A program made the translations under genes and the position numbers. DNA of 11,612 nt from Caldilineaceae bacterium (GTDB lineage: Bacteria > Chloroflexota > Anaerolineae > Caldilineales > Caldilineaceae): positions 1 to 11,612 of the forward strand of contig WGCB01000787.1 in NCBI GenBank assembly GCA_015494005.1. The letters are read 5' to 3'. Below, piece by piece: positions 1 through 7,402 of this stretch. The notes beneath the pieces were generated by a model. The model saw nothing but the letters and a program-made list of their open reading frames with translations, ran no database searches and was not told the DNA's origin. Every line of letters begins with the position of its first letter. Position 1 is the first letter of the stretch.

Positions 1-59
1 AGGCCAGCAGATTCAACACATCTCGTCCTTATCGCCTCTGCAAAACCGTATTCTTCAGT

Positions 60-73
60 TGTTAACGTTCTCA
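60..73. promoter_or_regulatory. LacI-family operator-like site
   Basis: The 14 bases TGTTAACGTTCTCA fit the general LacI/GalR-family operator pattern TG-N2-AACGTT-N2-CA with a central CG. The site lies in the AT-richer stretch beyond the 3' end of iolD. On the plus strand it overlaps a weak -35-like TTGTTA (59-64), which is 17 bases from CTATAC (82-87). It could serve the LacI-type regulator encoded at the other end of the window or control a gene beyond the left edge. This is a pattern match only; no other intergenic region of the window holds as good a match. Confidence 0.3.
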
Positions 74-93
74 CCCTCGATCTATACCAGTTT

Positions 94-108
94 GGCTCAT
101 CATGAGCC
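94..108. repeat. 15-bp odd-centred palindrome
   Basis: GGCTCAT and ATGAGCC form perfect 7-bp inverted arms around a single C at 101. A one-base loop suits a protein-binding palindrome better than an RNA hairpin. It lies 20 bp from the LacI-like site at 60-73, in otherwise featureless sequence. No function can be assigned. Confidence 0.4.
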
Positions 109-142
109 CGTTCCGCCTTAGTCCTATAAGATTTCAGCGAAT

Positions 143-218
143 CGCCAGTTGGAAGTTGGGAGTTGGAAGACTGGCGACGCGGCTTGCCAACTGCCAACTC
201 CCAGCTTCGAACTCCCTC

Positions 219-221
<3 letters not shown>
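143..221. repeat. Paired heptamer arrays downstream of iolD (NAGTTGG family)
   Basis: On the plus strand, heptamers of form NAGTTGG start at 146, 153 and 160, followed by a degenerate unit to 174. On the minus strand, the same heptamer occurs in register from 214 down to 187 (units at 214-208, 207-201, 200-194 and 193-187). The two arms are inverted: 148-166 pairs with 194-212 at 17 of 19 positions. A second perfect inverted pair, TCGCCAGT (142-149) and ACTGGCGA (170-177), encloses the left arm. The right array begins at the iolD stop codon (221-219), so the hairpin would form just behind iolD. There is no T-run on either side, so it is not a standard intrinsic terminator, although it may act as a 3'-end structure. 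Confidence 0.75.
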
Positions 222-2099
<1,878 letters not shown>

Positions 2100-2130
2100 G
2101 GGTCCTCTCCTGAGCGTGGTGTGAAAAGAA

Positions 2131-2192
2131 GTAGAGGGTAGAGATTAGGAGATTCGTCAACCGACCGCCCAATCTCGCAATCTCCAATCTCC
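2131..2192. repeat. Paired GAGATT arrays upstream of iolD
   Basis: GAGATT occurs on the plus strand at 2141 and 2149 (8-bp period). Its complement AATCTC occurs at 2171, 2179 and 2186 (8- and 7-bp periods), so the two arms face each other across about 16 bases. The whole element lies in the 5' leader or promoter region of iolD. It is the same repeat family as the element at 6034-6120. The loop carries TTGACG on the minus strand (2160-2155), a good -35 hexamer, but no convincing -10 follows at 16-18 bases. Confidence 0.7.
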
Positions 2193-2261
2193 ATTGATCC
2201 CAACTGGGCTACAGATTCGGAAATTTGTCCCCGAAATCAACATGTGCTTTGATGGAGGCAA

Positions 2262-2304
2262 GAGTCGGAAGCCGGGAGCTGGGAGTTGGCAGATGGGACG
2301 CTGG
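2262..2304 (+). repeat. Heptamer array upstream of the HEXXH lipoprotein gene
   Basis: Heptamers of form NAGNYGG start at 2262, 2269, 2276, 2283 and 2290, followed by one 8-base unit to 2304. The array belongs to the same family as the pair at 143-221. The 16-mer AGCTGGGAGTTGGCAG at 2277-2292 occurs exactly, on the other strand, at 191-206. Four bases after the array comes the ATG chosen for the lipoprotein gene; an alternative in-frame ATG (2293) lies inside a unit. No inverted partner arm is seen close by. Confidence 0.7.
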
Positions 2305-2307
2305 ACC

Positions 2308-2895
2308 ATGCTAGAACAATCGCGAATGTCCGTCAGGCAATGGCGAACGGCCCATGTTGTCCTGTTCTACCTGCTGCTCATCTCCCTCCTGGGCGCCTGC
2401 CAGCCGGAGACGCCCGCCCCCCGTCTGCTCGTGGATGGCTCCGTGGCGCCAGACTTCCAGGCCCTGGCCCAGGAGAGCTGGGCGGACTTCCTGGCTGCCT
2501 TCCCGGCTCGGGCCGGCTGCTTCGGAGATGTACACCTGCGAGCCGTGCCGGATCTGCCCAGCCGGGCCGCCTACGATCCAGGCACGGCCACGGTCGCCGT
2601 CCGGGTGCCCGGGACCCCCGCCTTTCTCCGGAGCGGGCTGGTCCACGAGTGGGCCCACCATCTGGAGCACCAGTGCCCGGAGCACGCCCAGCTGCGCCCG
2701 GTTTTCCTGGCTGCCCAGGGCTTCCCACCCGACGCGGACTGGTTCAGCGGCGAGAGCTGGGCCGCCACCCCGTCCGAGCAGTTCGCGGAGGCGGCAGTGG
2801 TCCTGGTCCTGGGCCGGCGGGCCGTGGCCACCAAGGTTTTCCTCACCCAGGAGGGCGTGGAGGCCGTGCGGACCTGGGCGGAGGGCCAGCCGTGA
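2308..2895 (+). CDS. Small lipoprotein with HEXXH zinc-metallopeptidase motif
   Basis: This is the only plus-strand gene in the window. From the ATG at 2308 it encodes 195 residues. A basic N-terminus and hydrophobic stretch (VVLFYLLLISLLGAC) end in a lipobox with Cys31, so the mature protein should be anchored outside the membrane. The core carries HEWAH at 113-117 (HEXXH zinc site), extended as HEWAHHLEHQC, and downstream SEQFAEAA with Glu157 and Glu161, either of which could be the third zinc ligand as in gluzincin-like folds. Cys71 and Cys123 may form a disulfide. In-frame starts at 2194, 2293, 2308 and 2326 are all possible. 2308 is preferred because it follows the repeat array and gives a normal-length signal peptide, but no start has a strong ribosome-binding site. 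Codon use is GC-rich like its neighbours, supporting a real gene. Substrate unknown. No obvious link to inositol metabolism beyond position. Confidence 0.78.
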   Translation: MLEQSRMSVRQWRTAHVVLFYLLLISLLGACQPETPAPRLLVDGSVAPDFQALAQESWADFLAAFPARAGCFGDVHLRAVPDLPSRAAYDPGTATVAVRVPGTPAFLRSGLVHEWAHHLEHQCPEHAQLRPVFLAAQGFPPDADWFSGESWAATPSEQFAEAAVVLVLGRRAVATKVFLTQEGVEAVRTWAEGQP

Positions 2896-3036
2896 GCGGG
2901 TGGCGAGTGATCGGGTGATGGCGTGAAGGGGTGAAAGGGTGAGCGGGTGAAAGAAGGGTGAGCGGGTGAAGGGGTGACAAGATGATCTGAATCCTCCCCA
3001 GCCCAGTCTCCCAATCACTCGCTCTCCCAATCACCC
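2892..3036. repeat. Paired octamer arrays between convergent genes (GTGANNGG family)
   Basis: On the plus strand, GTG-starting units begin at 2892, 2900, 2907, 2915, 2923, 2931, 2939, 2947, 2958, 2966 and 2974, a period of 8 with one 7 and one 11. Most units fit GTGANNGG. On the minus strand, bases 3036-3001 hold units of the same period, with GTGATTGG twice, 16 bases apart. The arms face each other across roughly 20 bases. The TGA stop of the lipoprotein gene (2893-2895) lies inside the first plus unit, and the TGA stop of the oxidoreductase gene (3033-3031) lies inside the first minus unit. The element fills the whole gap between two convergent genes and may act as a two-way 3'-end structure. 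No T-run follows either arm. Confidence 0.8.
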
Positions 3037-4044
3037 ATAAATTTTCGGCTTCGCCATCACCTCCACCGGCACAGGACGCCCCTGGCGGGCCGACTCGATG
3101 GCTGCGTCGGCCACGGCCAGGGCCACGTAGCCATCCCAGGCCGAGGGCCCGCTGCTGCGCCCGGCCAGCACGTCCTGGGTCCACGCCTGGACCTCCCGCA
3201 CGTAGGCCGTGTCGAAGCGGGCCAGCCAGTCCGGCTCCACCGCCTGGCCCCGGACACCGTCCATCCGCACCGCGGGGCTGCGCAGGGCCTGGCTCTCCAC
3301 TGCGCCCTGCTCCCCCACCACCGCCGCGGTGACCTCGTAGCCGTAGCCCGAGTCCGCGTTCACCTCGATGAAGGCCAGGCCGCCTCGCTCGAACTGAAGC
3401 TGCAGGGCCAGCAGGCGGCAGCTGGCCGGATCCGCCGCATCCCAGGGGACGTGCTGGGTGAAGACCTGGGCCACCTCGTCCTCCAGGAGCCAGCGGGCCG
3501 AGTGGATGTCGTGGACCGCGGAGTTCACGATCACCTCGGCCAGGGTGCGGGGGGTGTGGTCCGGGTTGCGGTTCACGTGGTAGCCTCGGAAGAGGAGGGG
3601 GCGGCCGATCTGGCCCGAGGCCACCACCTGCTTCACATCCTGGTGCGCCGGGTCGTAGACCCGCATGAAGCCCACCTGGATCAGCCGCCGTCCCAGGGCG
3701 GCCTCCGCCGCCACCACGGCCTGGGCGTCCTGGACGTTGGTGGCCAGGGGCTTCTCGCACAGGACCGGCTTGCCCGCGGCCAGGCAGGCCCGGGCCAAGG
3801 TCGCGTGGGTGGGGTCCGGCGAGGCGATGACCACCGCCTGCACCTGGGGATCCTGGATGAGGGCCTCGGCGTCGTCGTAGACCCGGGCGCCGCACTCCGC
3901 CGCCACCGCGGACGCCCGGGCCGTGTCCAGGTCCATGACCGCCACAACCCGGCTCCAGGCCATGGCCCGGGCCAGGTTGTGGGCGTGTCGCGTCCCCATT
4001 CCGCCGGTGCCGATGACACCGACCTGCAGCACGTGTTCGCTCAT
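3031..4044 (-). CDS. Gfo/Idh/MocA-family oxidoreductase (inositol/sugar dehydrogenase-like)
   Basis: This 337-residue protein has an N-terminal Rossmann domain with GTGGMG at 12-17, for NAD(P) binding, and the family lysine Lys98 in CEKPLA, followed by the family's C-terminal substrate domain. [10 protein letters not shown] (125-134) resembles the inositol-dehydrogenase stretch GFMRRFD of the IolG in this window. It differs at the substrate motif: [10 protein letters not shown] (177-186) has His181 where IolG has Asp183 in IHDVDVCRWL. That Asp position is catalytic in Bacillus IolG, so a different substrate, direction or reduced activity is likely. The gene starts inside the stop of the ABC ATPase gene (ATGA overlap at 4041-4044) and ends in the octamer array. 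It is probably the last gene of the importer operon. An inositol stereoisomer or derivative is a reasonable but unproven substrate. Confidence 0.92.
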   Translation of the reverse strand: MSEHVLQVGVIGTGGMGTRHAHNLARAMAWSRVVAVMDLDTARASAVAAECGARVYDDAEALIQDPQVQAVVIASPDPTHATLARACLAAGKPVLCEKPLATNVQDAQAVVAAEAALGRRLIQVGFMRVYDPAHQDVKQVVASGQIGRPLLFRGYHVNRNPDHTPRTLAEVIVNSAVHDIHSARWLLEDEVAQVFTQHVPWDAADPASCRLLALQLQFERGGLAFIEVNADSGYGYEVTAAVVGEQGAVESQALRSPAVRMDGVRGQAVEPDWLARFDTAYVREVQAWTQDVLAGRSSGPSAWDGYVALAVADAAIESARQGRPVPVEVMAKPKIYG

Positions 4045-4922
4045 TGAACGGTTCCTGTGTCGTCGTCCAGTTTTTCCAACGTCTTGGCCAGCTGTTTGTC
4101 CACCTGGGCCAGCTCCTGGTCCACCGTCTCCTCCCGCCGAGCGATCTCCTCCAGCTCGTGGCTGATGGCGTCCAGCTCGTCCGCGCCGGACATGAGCCGG
4201 ATCATCTCCTCCCGGCTCAGCTCCTCCTTGGTGAAGGTGCCCAGGGTCCGCCCTCGCTTCAGGATGGTGAAGCGATCCCCCACCGCGTAGGCGTGATGGG
4301 GGTTGTGGGTGATGAAGACGACCCCCAGCCCCCGGGTCTTGGCCTGGACCACGTACTTCAGCACCACGCCGGCCTGCTTCACGCCCAGGGCCGCGGTGGG
4401 CTCGTCCAGGATGAGGACTTTGGCCCCGAAGTAGACGGCCCGGGCGATGGCGATGGACTGGCGCTCGCCGCCGGACATGGTCCCCACGGCCTGGCCCGGG
4501 TCCCGGATGTCGATGCCCATCTTGAGCAGCTCCTCCCGCACCGTCTTCTTGGCAAAGTCCGCGTCGAAGCGCTTGAACGGGCCCCAGCCCTTGGTGGGCT
4601 CCAGCCCCAGGAAGAAGTTGCGCCAGATGGGCATGAGGGGGATCAGGGCCAGGTCCTGGTAGACCGTGGCGATGCCCCGCTCCAGGGCCTCCCGGGGGGA
4701 GTTGAAGGAGACGGGCTCCCCTTCGAAGAAGTAGGCGCCTTCCGTGGGCTGGTGCACGCCGGAGAGGATCTTGATCAGGGTGGACTTGCCCGCGCCGTTG
4801 TCCCCCAGCAGGCAGTGGACCTCCGCGGGGCGCACGGAGAAGGAGACGTCGTTCAGGGCGATGACGCTGCCGAAGAGCTTGCTGATGGACTGGGTTTCCA
4901 GAAGTGGCTGGGCCTGGCTCAT
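4041..4922 (-). CDS. Sugar/polyol ABC transporter ATP-binding protein, single domain
   Basis: This is the energy-coupling subunit of the importer. Its 293 residues hold one nucleotide-binding domain: Walker [10 protein letters not shown] (40-48), Q-loop VYQD (Gln89), signature MSGGERQ (149-155), Walker B VLILDEP (169-175) and H-loop His206 in FITHN. Most CUT2 sugar ATPases carry two such domains in about 500 residues, so this is the short FrcA-like kind that presumably works as a homodimer. After the domain, residues of about 247-293 form a charged tail ([20 protein letters not shown] and onward) with heptad-like spacing that looks like a coiled coil. The start is set by the ATGA overlap with the permease stop (4919-4922). 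The open frame continues upstream inside the permease, but the sequence there is unrelated to the family. Inositol specificity is inferred from the flanking iol genes. Confidence 0.94.
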   Translation of the reverse strand: MSQAQPLLETQSISKLFGSVIALNDVSFSVRPAEVHCLLGDNGAGKSTLIKILSGVHQPTEGAYFFEGEPVSFNSPREALERGIATVYQDLALIPLMPIWRNFFLGLEPTKGWGPFKRFDADFAKKTVREELLKMGIDIRDPGQAVGTMSGGERQSIAIARAVYFGAKVLILDEPTAALGVKQAGVVLKYVVQAKTRGLGVVFITHNPHHAYAVGDRFTILKRGRTLGTFTKEELSREEMIRLMSGADELDAISHELEEIARREETVDQELAQVDKQLAKTLEKLDDDTGTVQ

Positions 4923-6013
4923 GGTTCCGCCTCCTCTGTTTCCGTCCGGGCCTTGGCCATGGCTGTGGTCATGGCCTCCGCACGGGCCCGGGTGTAGTTG
5001 TTCACCAGCACGGCCACCAGGAGCATGACACCCAGGAAGGAGAAGAACCAGTCCGTGGGCCAGCCCACGAAGACGATCCCCACCCGGGCCATGCCGAAGA
5101 TGAGGGCGCCGATGGCCGCGCCGATGGCCGAGCCGTAGCCGCCGGTGAGCAGGCAGCCGCCGATCACCGCGGCGATGATGTAGACGAACTCCTGGCCGAT
5201 GCCCTGGCTGGCCACGGCCGAGCGCAGGCGCACGTCGTTCATGATGCCCACCAGCCAGGCCGCCCCCGCGGTGGTCATGAAGAGGGCGATCTTCACCTTC
5301 GTGGCCGGCACGCCCACGTTGCGGGCGGCGTTGGCGTCGCCCCCGGTGGCGTAGATCCAGTTGCCCCAGTGGGTGCGCTGCAGGATCCAGGTGGCGATGA
5401 GGGTGAGGACGATCCACCAGATGAAGGCGGTCCAGAAACGCTCCCCGAAGAGGGTGATCTCCGTGTTGAAGACCTGGCGGGCCAGCCCGAAGCCGGCCAC
5501 CTTGTCGATGCCGCTGACCCGCACCTGGTCCGTGAGCATCTTGGTGACGCCCACGTTGGCCCCCCGCAGGATGAAGAAGGTGGCCAGGGTGACGATGAAG
5601 CTGGGCAGGCCCGTTTTCACCACCATCATGCCGTTGATGTAGCCCACCAGCAGGGCGAAGGCGAGGGCGATGGCCGCGGCCGCCCAGAAGTTCAACCCAG
5701 CCTGGGTGGAAAGCAGCCCGGCGATGAGGCCCGAGGTGCCGGTCATCACGCCGGCGGAGAGGTCGAACTCGCCGCCGATCATGAGCAGGGCTACTGCGAT
5801 GGCCATGATGCCCAGGGTGGAGGATGAGTCCACAATGCGGGCCACGCCGCCCAGGCCGATCCAGTGCTCTGGTGTGACGATGGCGAAGAAAACCCAGACC
5901 ACCAGCGCCCCCAGGACCGCGCCCACCTCGGGCCGGCGCAGTAGAATGCCCACCAGGCCCAGCTCGGCCACCCGTTCGTCGGCCTTCGGCGGGCTTGTGG
6001 CAGTCACTGTCAT
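4919..6013 (-). CDS. Sugar/polyol ABC transporter permease (CUT2, BPD_transp_2 family)
   Basis: This 364-residue membrane protein forms the translocation pore of the importer. Hydrophobic segments run through most of it, for example 30-47, 66-81, 108-132, 197-211, 243-258, 275-290, 296-314 and 322-337. Family landmarks are GGEFDLSAG (80-88), [10 protein letters not shown] (142-151) and [15 protein letters not shown] (221-235), matching GG-DLS-G, TLGT--I-RG and IGGN--AA--SGI of ribose/fructose/inositol permeases. The start at 6013 is fixed by an excellent ribosome-binding site, AAGGAGG, 5 bases away; the frame extends to 6160 but only through repeat DNA. It overlaps the ATPase gene by 4 bp. 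A hairpin could cover its ribosome-binding site, and a large hairpin separates it from the binding-protein gene, so its level is probably set lower than that of the binding protein. Confidence 0.95.
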   Translation of the reverse strand: MTVTATSPPKADERVAELGLVGILLRRPEVGAVLGALVVWVFFAIVTPEHWIGLGGVARIVDSSSTLGIMAIAVALLMIGGEFDLSAGVMTGTSGLIAGLLSTQAGLNFWAAAAIALAFALLVGYINGMMVVKTGLPSFIVTLATFFILRGANVGVTKMLTDQVRVSGIDKVAGFGLARQVFNTEITLFGERFWTAFIWWIVLTLIATWILQRTHWGNWIYATGGDANAARNVGVPATKVKIALFMTTAGAAWLVGIMNDVRLRSAVASQGIGQEFVYIIAAVIGGCLLTGGYGSAIGAAIGALIFGMARVGIVFVGWPTDWFFSFLGVMLLVAVLVNNYTRARAEAMTTAMAKARTETEEAEP

Positions 6014-6018
6014 GGTAA

Positions 6019-6037
6019 CCTCCTTATTTCCAAGGAG
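6019..6037 (-). promoter_or_regulatory. Permease ribosome-binding site inside a hairpin
   Basis: On the minus strand, CTCCTT (6037-6032) and AAGGAG (6025-6020) form a perfect 6-bp stem with loop GGAAAT. The second arm is the Shine-Dalgarno sequence of the permease gene. The first arm also forms the outer end of the larger inverted array at 6034-6120, so the two pairings exclude one another at 6034-6037. This decides the permease start and suggests control of translation by RNA folding. Confidence 0.6.
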
Positions 6038-6120
6038 ATTTGAGGGTGGAGACTGGAGATTGACCCAACTAGCGTTGTCCAGTTTTTTTGGATCTCCAAT
6101 CTCTCGATCCTCGAATCTCT
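6034..6120. repeat. Paired GAGATT arrays in the permease leader
   Basis: The left arm has 7-bp units starting at 6034, 6041, 6048 and 6055 (GGAGATT, TGAGGGT, GGAGACT, GGAGATT). The right arm is its inverted counterpart, with minus-strand units at 6120-6114, 6113-6107, 6106-6098 and 6097-6091. The arms flank a 29-base centre containing seven consecutive T's (A's on the minus strand). The element belongs to the same family as the one at 2131-2192 and sits wholly in the untranslated leader of the permease gene. Confidence 0.75.
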
Positions 6121-6130
6121 GCCTTGAGCT

Positions 6131-6179
6131 CCTGGGGTGATCCGCCTTTGGAGGAATCACCTGGGCGAATCACCCCAGG
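6131..6179 (-). promoter_or_regulatory. Strong intercistronic hairpin between binding-protein and permease genes
   Basis: CCTGGGGTGATCCGCC (6131-6146) and GGCGAATCACCCCAGG (6164-6179) are complementary over 16 positions with a single exception, which is a G-U wobble in the minus-strand RNA. The loop is 17 bases. The structure begins 15 bases after the stop codon of the solute-binding-protein gene. With no U-run after it, it is better read as an mRNA-stabilising or partial-termination hairpin, of the kind that raises the binding-protein message over the permease message, than as a full terminator. Confidence 0.7.
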
Positions 6180-6193
6180 AAGGTGTTTGCGGC

Positions 6194-7225
6194 CTAGCGG
6201 GTGCCCTGGGCAGCCAGCTCCTTGATCTGGGCCGCGTTGGACTGATCCACGATGCCCGGGCCGGTGAGGACGGGGTTGCCACCGCCCACGGTGTTCAGGT
6301 TCACATTGTAGAGGTAGAGGAAGACCACCGGCAGGTAGCCCTGCAGGTACTGCTGCTGGTCGATGGCGAACAGGATGTCGCCGGCCTCGATGGCGTCCAG
6401 CACCGCGGGGCTCAGGTCGAAGGTGGCCAGCTTCACGTCCCGACCCACGGCGTTGATGGCGTCCAGAGCCGCGCCGGCCACGTCCGGGTTCAGGGTCAGG
6501 ATGCCGTCCACATCGGCGGAGGCGATGAGCTTGTCCTGGATGCTGGCGCTGGTCCCGGCGATGTCCCGGGTGCCGGTGGTGGCCACGTTGAAGCGCTCCA
6601 CGGTGCCGTTGAAGGTGTCCTCCAGGCCGTCACAGCGCTGCTCCAGGCCGATGTTCCCTTCCTCGTGGATGACGCAGAGGACGTTGGTCAGGCCGGCCTT
6701 GTTGAACTGCTCGCCCGCGCCCTGACCGGCCACGAACTCAGTCTGGCCCACGTGGGTGATGGCCCCCAGCTCCTTGAAGACGTCCACGCCGGAGTTGATG
6801 GTGATGACCGGGATGCCCGCGTCCACGGCTCGCTTCACCGAGTCCTTGAGGGCGTCCGGGTTGGCCAGGGAGACGATGATGCCGTCCACCTTGTCGCTCA
6901 CGTAGGTTTCCACCAGCTGGGCCTGCTCCGCGGGGTCGCCGCTGCCGCCGGACTTCAGGGTGATGCCGTAGGTGTCGGCGGCGTCCTTGGCGCCCCGTTC
7001 CACCACGCCCCAGAAGCTGTCCTCCGCGGGGTTGGAGTGGACGGCCAGGCCGAAGGTCAGCCCTGCCTGGGTCACCTGCTCTGCGGGGGCGGCGGCTTCC
7101 TCCTGGGCTGGCGCGGCGGCCTCTTCCCCGGCGGGGGCCTGGGCGGCCGGTGCGCAGGCGGCGAAGACCATGGCCAGGATGGCCAGGAGGGCCAGAATCA
7201 GACTCGTGCGTTTGCTGTGGTTCAT
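6194..7225 (-). CDS. Sugar/polyol ABC transporter solute-binding lipoprotein
   Basis: This protein captures the substrate outside the membrane and delivers it to the permease. The 343-residue precursor has a signal peptide (MNHSKRTSLILALLAILAMV) ending at FAAC with lipidated Cys24. A low-complexity Ala/Pro/Glu tether follows (about 25-53), then a Peripla_BP_4-type fold from about 55. Landmarks include GLAVHSNPAEDSFW (59-72), DGIIVSLANPD (114-124), VITINSG (140-146), the GILTLNPDVAGAA stretch (241-253), and LFAIDQQQYLQGYLPV (285-300), typical of ribose/inositol-binding proteins. The start at 7225 is set by AAGGAGG at 7233-7239; the frame runs further upstream to 7375 but without family sequence. 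A second ATG at 7229 is out of frame. It lies first in the importer cluster, 177 bp after iolC. Inositol as the ligand is inferred from context. Confidence 0.95.
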   Translation of the reverse strand: MNHSKRTSLILALLAILAMVFAACAPAAQAPAGEEAAAPAQEEAAAPAEQVTQAGLTFGLAVHSNPAEDSFWGVVERGAKDAADTYGITLKSGGSGDPAEQAQLVETYVSDKVDGIIVSLANPDALKDSVKRAVDAGIPVITINSGVDVFKELGAITHVGQTEFVAGQGAGEQFNKAGLTNVLCVIHEEGNIGLEQRCDGLEDTFNGTVERFNVATTGTRDIAGTSASIQDKLIASADVDGILTLNPDVAGAALDAINAVGRDVKLATFDLSPAVLDAIEAGDILFAIDQQQYLQGYLPVVFLYLYNVNLNTVGGGNPVLTGPGIVDQSNAAQIKELAAQGTR

Positions 7226-7229
7226 GCAT

Positions 7230-7244
7230 TCACCTCCTTGGTGA
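7230..7244 (-). promoter_or_regulatory. Binding-protein ribosome-binding site in a small hairpin loop
   Basis: On the minus strand, TCACC and GGTGA form a 5-bp stem around AAGGA, so the Shine-Dalgarno sequence AAGGAGG is presented partly in the loop and partly in the stem. It lies 7 bases before the ATG at 7225 and decides that start over the out-of-frame ATG at 7229. Confidence 0.55.
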
Positions 7245-7389
7245 CGGATGAAAAGGGTGTGGAACGGACGGATACAGCGAGACAGGGGTTGCTCGAGAAG
7301 CACGGATCTCCCAGGGGATGGGTATTGAAAGCGGCCGCGCCTGAGACGCCCAGGGCAGTCGCTATCAACCGACAAAGATGGCCCAAGGC

Positions 7390-7402
7390 GCCGGGAACCG
7401 GC
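7390..7402 (-). terminator. Small hairpin immediately after iolC
   Basis: GCCGG and CCGGC form a perfect 5-bp stem with a 3-base loop directly behind the iolC stop codon. The following minus-strand sequence is GC-rich and has only a short TCTTTGT, so termination would be weak at best. The rest of the 177-base gap to the binding-protein gene (7226-7389) shows no clear promoter or operator. Confidence 0.2.

Noticed and set aside
2132..2160. Sigma-70 promoter for iolD using TTGACG at 2160-2155 (minus)
   Set aside because: The -35 match is good, but 16-18 bases on only CCTCTA or CTCTAC is found, too weak a -10 to report as a promoter.
2100..3030. Insertion sequence carrying the lipoprotein gene
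   Set aside because: No transposase, no matching terminal inverted repeats around 2100-3030 and no target-site duplication were found; the flanking arrays are of different families.
4923..5417. N-terminal extension of the ATPase frame into the permease gene
   Set aside because: The extra sequence is out-of-frame permease DNA rich in Arg, His and Gly; the family N-terminus begins at the ATG of the ATGA overlap.
6066..6077. Operator-like CAAC-TAGC-GTTG in the centre of the permease-leader repeat
   Set aside because: Only 4-bp arms around an asymmetric centre; it does not fit the LacI operator pattern.
6014..6160. N-terminal extension of the permease
   Set aside because: It would translate the hairpin and GAGATT arrays. 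The ATG at 6013 has an ideal ribosome-binding site.
7226..7375. N-terminal extension of the solute-binding protein
   Set aside because: The signal peptide starts cleanly at 7225 behind AAGGAGG; the upstream residues are unlike a secreted protein.
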